A stretch of 64,000 bases of DNA, taken from the NCBI GenBank assembly GCA_030340625.1, contig JAOPHQ010000585.1:41001-105000 (forward strand). The letters are read 5' to 3'. A program made the translations under genes and the position numbers. Under the pieces are notes generated by a model. That model did not search any database. It was given only the letters and a program-made list of their open reading frames with translations, and had not been told where the DNA came from. Positions 59,811 through 64,000 of the stretch are shown here, in pieces. Position 1 is the first letter of the stretch, and each line of letters starts with the position of its first letter. Source of the DNA: Merluccius polli. Its lineage: Eukaryota; Chordata; Actinopteri; Gadiformes; Merlucciidae.

Positions 59811-60885
59811 TCAGTGTCTGTGCTTGAACAGCGCCTCCACTGAAACGAAAAAGCACACAAGAGTTCGAAGGTCACATTCGTGGTCTCGGCTTCCTGTGTG
59901 GTGGGTGACGACGCCGGTGGCTGTAGCTAGCGTCCGGCTACCAGCTAGCAATCAGCTAACAGCTAACACCCAACTACCAGCTAGCACCCAGCTACCATTT
60001 AACAATCAGCTAACCGCTAGCGCCCAGCTACCAGCTAGCACAACCTCAAACCACAAAAATGCATAAACAAACAAATAACCAAAATAAATAATCAAAATAA
60101 CCCAAAAACCAAATAAACAAAAACAGAAACAAATATGCAAATACACAGACAAACCAATATACTGTATAAGTATATAATAAAAAATAAACAAACAAATAAA
60201 TAAAAACAATAAATAATAATGAAAGGAGTGGAGTTCCTACTGGTGTACTCCTGGGGCGACATGGTGGTGTTCAGCACCGTGGCGAAGTGCTGCAGCCAGT
60301 CCTGCTGATCGCTCTCCGTCTCGCAGGTGAACAGGAAGCAGCGATCCGGCGTTACTATGGTGATGCCGTGTTGCCAGGCGCCGTTACAGTGGGCGGTGGC
60401 GGGCAGGCCGGCCGTGGCGCTGTAACCGTGGTCCTTGTTGCCGAGGAACACCTCGCCCTTGGCGAAGGCGTCCTGAGGGGGAGGTTAAAGGTCATGTTTA
60501 GGTTTTTTTTTCAACTTTGTATTTCCTGTGAGGGGAGCTCTAGATGTAGTTGCCAGCAGGGTGTGGGTGCACGCCCACAAAGCAAACAAAACATTTGTTA
60601 ATATATGTTAACAATGTTAATGTTGTATGTTAAGAGGACATTAAATTGAATCAGTTCCTCGATGTTCCTTAAATGTTTTAATGTGACTTTTTATTACAAT
60701 ATTTGTATAGTATCGCCATTGTAAAGTGTCTGTGGGTGTCAAGAGAAGCTCTATATAAATGAATGTGTGTGTGTGTGTGTCCTACCAGGGGATCCTTGAA
60801 GTACATGAGCCTCCTATGGTCCAGGGTGAACCAGCGCTTCTTAAAGCCTTCTGTTTGCTGGATGGAGCGAGAGAGAGGGAGAGGG

Positions 60886-60916
<31 letters not shown>

Positions 60917-61611
60917 TGTTGTAGTGTTGCACCATAGCAGCATGAATACTCTAAAGCCTAAATGACACTTCTGCATCGAATAGCTGCTGTAGGGGGTCTC
61001 TACACCCTGGGTCTCTACATCCTGGGTCTCTACATCCTGGGTCTCTACATCCTGGGTCTCTACATCCTGGGTCTCTACACCCTGGGTCTCTACACCCTGG
61101 GTCTCTACATCCTGGGTCTCTACACCCTGGGTCTCTACATCCTGGGTCTCTACACCCTGGGTCTCTACATCCTGGGTCTCTACACCCTGGGTCTCTACAT
61201 CCTGGGTCTCTACATCCTGGGTCTCTACATCCTGGGTCTCTACATCCTGGGTCTCTACATCCTGGGTCTCTACACCCTGGGTCTCTACACCCTGGGTCTC
61301 TACATCCTGGGTCTCTACACTGTGGGTCTCTCTACATCGTGTGTCTCTAGATCATTGGTGTCATATCGGCCAGATAGAGAGAGATGCATAAATAGAGAGT
61401 GATATGAAGTGTGATGGACAGAGAGTGATATAAAGTGTGATAGACAGAGAGACTGATAGAGAGAAAGATTTAGGCAGAGCTGCTCAGCTGTCAGCAGCCC
61501 TGACAGAGAGATTTGACAGCTAAAGGTCTTTTCACACCACCGCACCGTGGCAACCGCCTGTAAGAGCGTCCCCAACACAGAAGGGTTTCGGTAAAAACCA
61601 TAGCATTGGTA

Positions 61612-61654
<43 letters not shown>

Positions 61655-63070
61655 GCTCTGACCTGTGTGCCCTTCTATTTGATTGGCGGTTGAACTTTGG
61701 GCGGCAGAGCAAAATCTGTTTACGTGTGCGGCAACCGCTTCGTACCCCTACCACCGTCACCGAAACGGCTTCCTCTCTGCCGCCGCCCCCCCCAGGTCAC
61801 AGAGGAAGGAGGATAAGCCACACATGGCATGCTAACAAAATAAAAGCGTTGATGTGTACATCTTATTACGTGTGTGTGTGTGTGTGTGTGTGTGTGTTCT
61901 TACCTTGGGTCCGGTCTTCTCCATGTAGCCCTCCTTCAGGAAGTTGCGTGTGAGTTTGGGCATCAGCTAAAGAACAACAAACACACACTTAGGTTCTGAA
62001 ACCTCCAATGGTATCTCTGGATGGTGTGTATGTGTGTGTGTGTGTCTCTGGATGGTGTGCATGTGTGTGTGTATGTGTGTCTGTGGATGGTGTGCATGTA
62101 TGTATGTGTGTGTGTGTGTGTGTATGTATCTCTGGATGGTGTGAATGTGTGTGTGTAAATTATGATTTGCTTTTTGTTTTCTTGTTTTTTATTTAAAAAG
62201 TGTCTGTGTATGTCTGGATGGCGTATGTGTTTATGGGGGTGTGTGCATGACTGTTTGGTGTGCATGTGTGTGTGTGTGTCTATGAGGTGTGTGTACATCT
62301 GCATGTGCGTTTGTCTGCATGGTGTGTGTGTGTGTGTGTGTGCGTACGTGTGTCTGCATGGTGCGTGTGGTGAGTGTGTGTTTGTCTGCATGGTGTGTGT
62401 GTGTGTGTGTGTGTGTGTGCGGGCGTGTGTGTCTGCATGGTGTGTGTGTGTGTGCGCGCGCGCGCGCGCGCGTGTGTCTGCATGGTGTGCGTGTGTGTGT
62501 GCGCGTGTGTCTGCATGGTGTGTGTGTCTGCATGGTTGTGTGTGTGTGTGTCTGCATGGTGTGTGTGTGTGTGTCTGCATGGTGTGTGTGTGTGTGTGTC
62601 TGCATGGTGTGTGTGTGTGTGTCTGCATGGTGTGTGTTTGCGTACAGACCTCTACGTCTGTGGCCCCAGGGAAGGCTACTTTTAAATAGTGCAGCTGAAT
62701 GGCTCTGATGGAATTAAACCAGTCGACGATCTCCTGCAGGAGGAAACACATCACAACCCTTCACCACAGAGACCTGTGGTGGGTTTCCTTTACAACGCTC
62801 ACACGATCAGAAGAAACACACACAGAGGAACCACAAAAGGTGTGGGGGGGGGGGGGGGAGTGAAGGATGAGAAGAGATAGGGTAAAGCTCAGTGAAGTAA
62901 AAACACACCCACACACACTATCACACAGACATATGCATTGTAGACACACATACTGTACATCCTAAAAGCAGCCTAAACACACACACACACACACACACAC
63001 ACATTCTAGAAATCCTCACCCACGCATGCATTTAAAAACATACAAACACACACATAAATTAAAATAACAG

Positions 63071-63145
<75 letters not shown>

Positions 63146-63195
63146 AAACACACATTCTAGAAACCCTCACACAAATGCATTTAAAAAACACATAC

Positions 63196-63234
<39 letters not shown>

Positions 63235-63438
63235 CACACAGACACAGACACACACACACACACATGCGGGGGTAGTGGGTAGTGTGTGAACCTTGCCGCT
63301 GTCATGGTAGAGGAAGATGTTGCGTGTGCTGTAGTCCTTCAGGTAGGTGATCTGCAGGCCGTTCAGGTGGCCGATCTTCCCCGGCTGGAAGCTGGCGTTG
63401 ATGGAGTCCACCTTGATCACCGCCTTCGGGTCCTTCCC
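59811..63438 (-). CDS. adap1: ArfGAP with dual PH domains 1, last six coding exons (5' part outside window)
   Basis: Minus-strand exons: 63438-63292, 62733-62650, 61966-61904, 60857-60786, 60472-60241 and 59839-59811. They total 627 nt in one frame, or 208 residues plus TGA. Exon one here is the C-terminal half of PH1 (KAVIKVDSINASFQPGKIGH; TYLKDYSTRNIFLYHDSGK). Next come EIVDWFNSIRAIQLHYLKVAFPG, then MPKLTRNFLKEGYMEKTGPK, which opens PH2. GFKKRWFTLDHRRLMYFKDP and HGITIVTPDRCFLFTCETES complete PH2, and the protein ends EALFKHRH. The last residues match the ADAP1 C-terminus better than ADAP2. ADAP1 binds PIP3/IP4 through its PH domains and regulates Arf6; the N-terminal ArfGAP zinc finger must lie beyond 64000. 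Confidence 0.92.
59930..60045. repeat. AGCTACCAGCTAGCACCC short repeat
   Basis: About ten degenerate 8-20-bp units of CAGCTAC/CAGCTAGC in the last adap1 intron. Confidence 0.85.
60888..60915. repeat. (GACA)n
   Basis: Seven GACA units 30 bp upstream (gene strand) of an adap1 exon, reading TGTC on the gene strand. Confidence 0.9.
61000..61325. repeat. 15-bp minisatellite (CCTGGGTCTCTACAT), about 21 copies
   Basis: Units differ almost only at ACATCCT versus ACACCCT. The frame YILGLYTLGL stays open because 15 is a multiple of three; not a gene. Lies in an adap1 intron. Confidence 0.97.
61615..61652. repeat. (CT)n microsatellite
   Basis: About 18 CT units. Confidence 0.95.
61869..61897. repeat. 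(TG)n at an adap1 splice donor
   Basis: About 14 TG units starting 7 bp beyond the donor of the 61904-61966 exon. Confidence 0.95.
62010..62640. repeat. TG-rich compound repeat with CTGCATGGTG motifs
   Basis: TGTGTGTCTGCATGGTGTGT-type units with a (CG)n-like CGCGCGCGCG stretch at about 62455-62471, a potential Z-DNA former. Fills an adap1 intron up to the next exon. Confidence 0.94.
62846..62860. repeat. G-homopolymer
   Basis: About 14 G with one interruption in an adap1 intron. Confidence 0.85.
62976..63265. repeat. Three (CA)n arrays with ACATTCTAGAAATCCTCAC spacers
   Basis: CA runs at 62978-63002, 63075-63142 and 63200-63232, separated by near-identical spacers containing ACATTCTAGAAA(T/C)CCTCAC and TGCATTTAAAAA, so the whole block is a duplicated about 150-bp unit. 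Confidence 0.93.
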
Positions 63439-63566
63439 CTGCGCACAAGTCCCGGAAATTAGATTTCGCTTTGTGTGTGTGTGTGTGTGTGTGTGTGAGT
63501 GGGGCATGTACCTACAGCACAATGGAGAGTGGCCTGAAGTTTGTTACATGAATTTGGCTAATGGAC

Positions 63567-63592
63567 TGCCCCCCCCCCCCCCCCCCCCCCCA
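63567..63592. repeat. C-homopolymer
   Basis: About 25 C on plus in an adap1 intron. Confidence 0.93.
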
Positions 63593-63602
63593 TTAAAGAT
63601 AT

Positions 63603-64000
63603 TTAGATCCAGTTAAACCCAGTTAGATCCAGTTAAACCCAGTTAGATCCAGTTAAACCCAGTTAGTCAGTTAAACCCAGTTAAAGCCAGTTATAGTCAG
63701 TTAAACACAGTTAGAACCAGTTAAACCCAGTTAGTCAGTTAGACACAGCAGTAAATTCAGTTAAAGTCAGTAAGAGTCAGTTAAACACAGTTAGAACCAG
63801 TTAGATCCAGTTAAACCCAGTTAGTCAGTTAAACACAGTTAAACACAGTAAATTCAGTTAAAGTCAGTAAGAGTCAGTTAAACTCAGTTAGACCCAGTTA
63901 GATTAAGTTAGACCCAGTTAAAGCCAGTTAGAGTCAGTTAAACACAGTTAGAACCAGTTAGATCCAGTTAAACCCAGTAGATTCAGTTAAAGTCAGTAAG
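63603..64000. repeat. (CCAGTTAAAC/CAGTTAGATC)n minisatellite, running off the window
   Basis: 10-bp units built on CAGTTA with AAACC, GATCC, AAGTC and GAACC variants. Continues at least to the window end, inside an adap1 intron. Confidence 0.96.

Noticed and set aside
61000..61402. 146-codon frame of YILGLYTLGL repeats
   Set aside because: A 15-bp minisatellite in an adap1 intron; no start context or independent support.

Overview
The window is nuclear DNA of a ray-finned fish, most likely a teleost. It has intron-split vertebrate genes with GT-AG junctions, a Rex3-type retrotransposon, V-SINE-type SINEs, hAT and TTAA-target transposons, and very dense micro- and minisatellites. Nothing looks bacterial, viral or CRISPR-like. 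All calls come from reading the sequence; no database search was run.

Layout. 1-4070 is a damaged copy of a block that recurs intact at about 17790-19820. It carries a broken duplicate of the last exon of a SOUL/heme-binding gene. 4200-17000 is a transposon nest: a small MITE, then a large inverted-repeat unit (about 5288-13030) holding a decayed THAP-domain gene. The left arm of that unit was entered by a TTAA-target transposon, which also contains a Rex3 LINE. A separate TIR element follows at 14235-16075. The intact SOUL-domain gene (minus strand, five coding exons, 248 residues) lies at 19547-23463, and a 61-bp minisatellite of about 35 copies fills one of its introns. 23.6-32.0 kb is almost entirely tandem repeats of several unrelated families, one with higher-order structure.

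The gene-rich right half holds four genes. gtpbp1 (minus, 14 coding exons, 34044-46104, 666 residues) is complete, with a probable 3'UTR reaching about 32060. A galectin-2-like gene (plus, 48248-51304, 127 residues) and an intronless urotensin-II-receptor-like GPCR (minus, 52918-54024, 368 residues) follow. The last six coding exons of adap1 (minus, 59811-63438) run off the right edge. Between the GPCR and adap1 sits an 8-bp-TSD hAT element (55640-58313) that contains a second hAT-like element and an unusual 0.65-kb array of the palindrome TTACGTAA.

The genes do not form one pathway: a GTPase linked to RNA turnover, a beta-galactoside lectin, a peptide-hormone GPCR, a phosphoinositide-binding ArfGAP and a heme-binding-family protein. 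gtpbp1 beside a galectin-2-like gene recalls human chromosome 22q13, where LGALS2/LGALS1 and GTPBP1 are near neighbours (established knowledge; orthology here is inferred).
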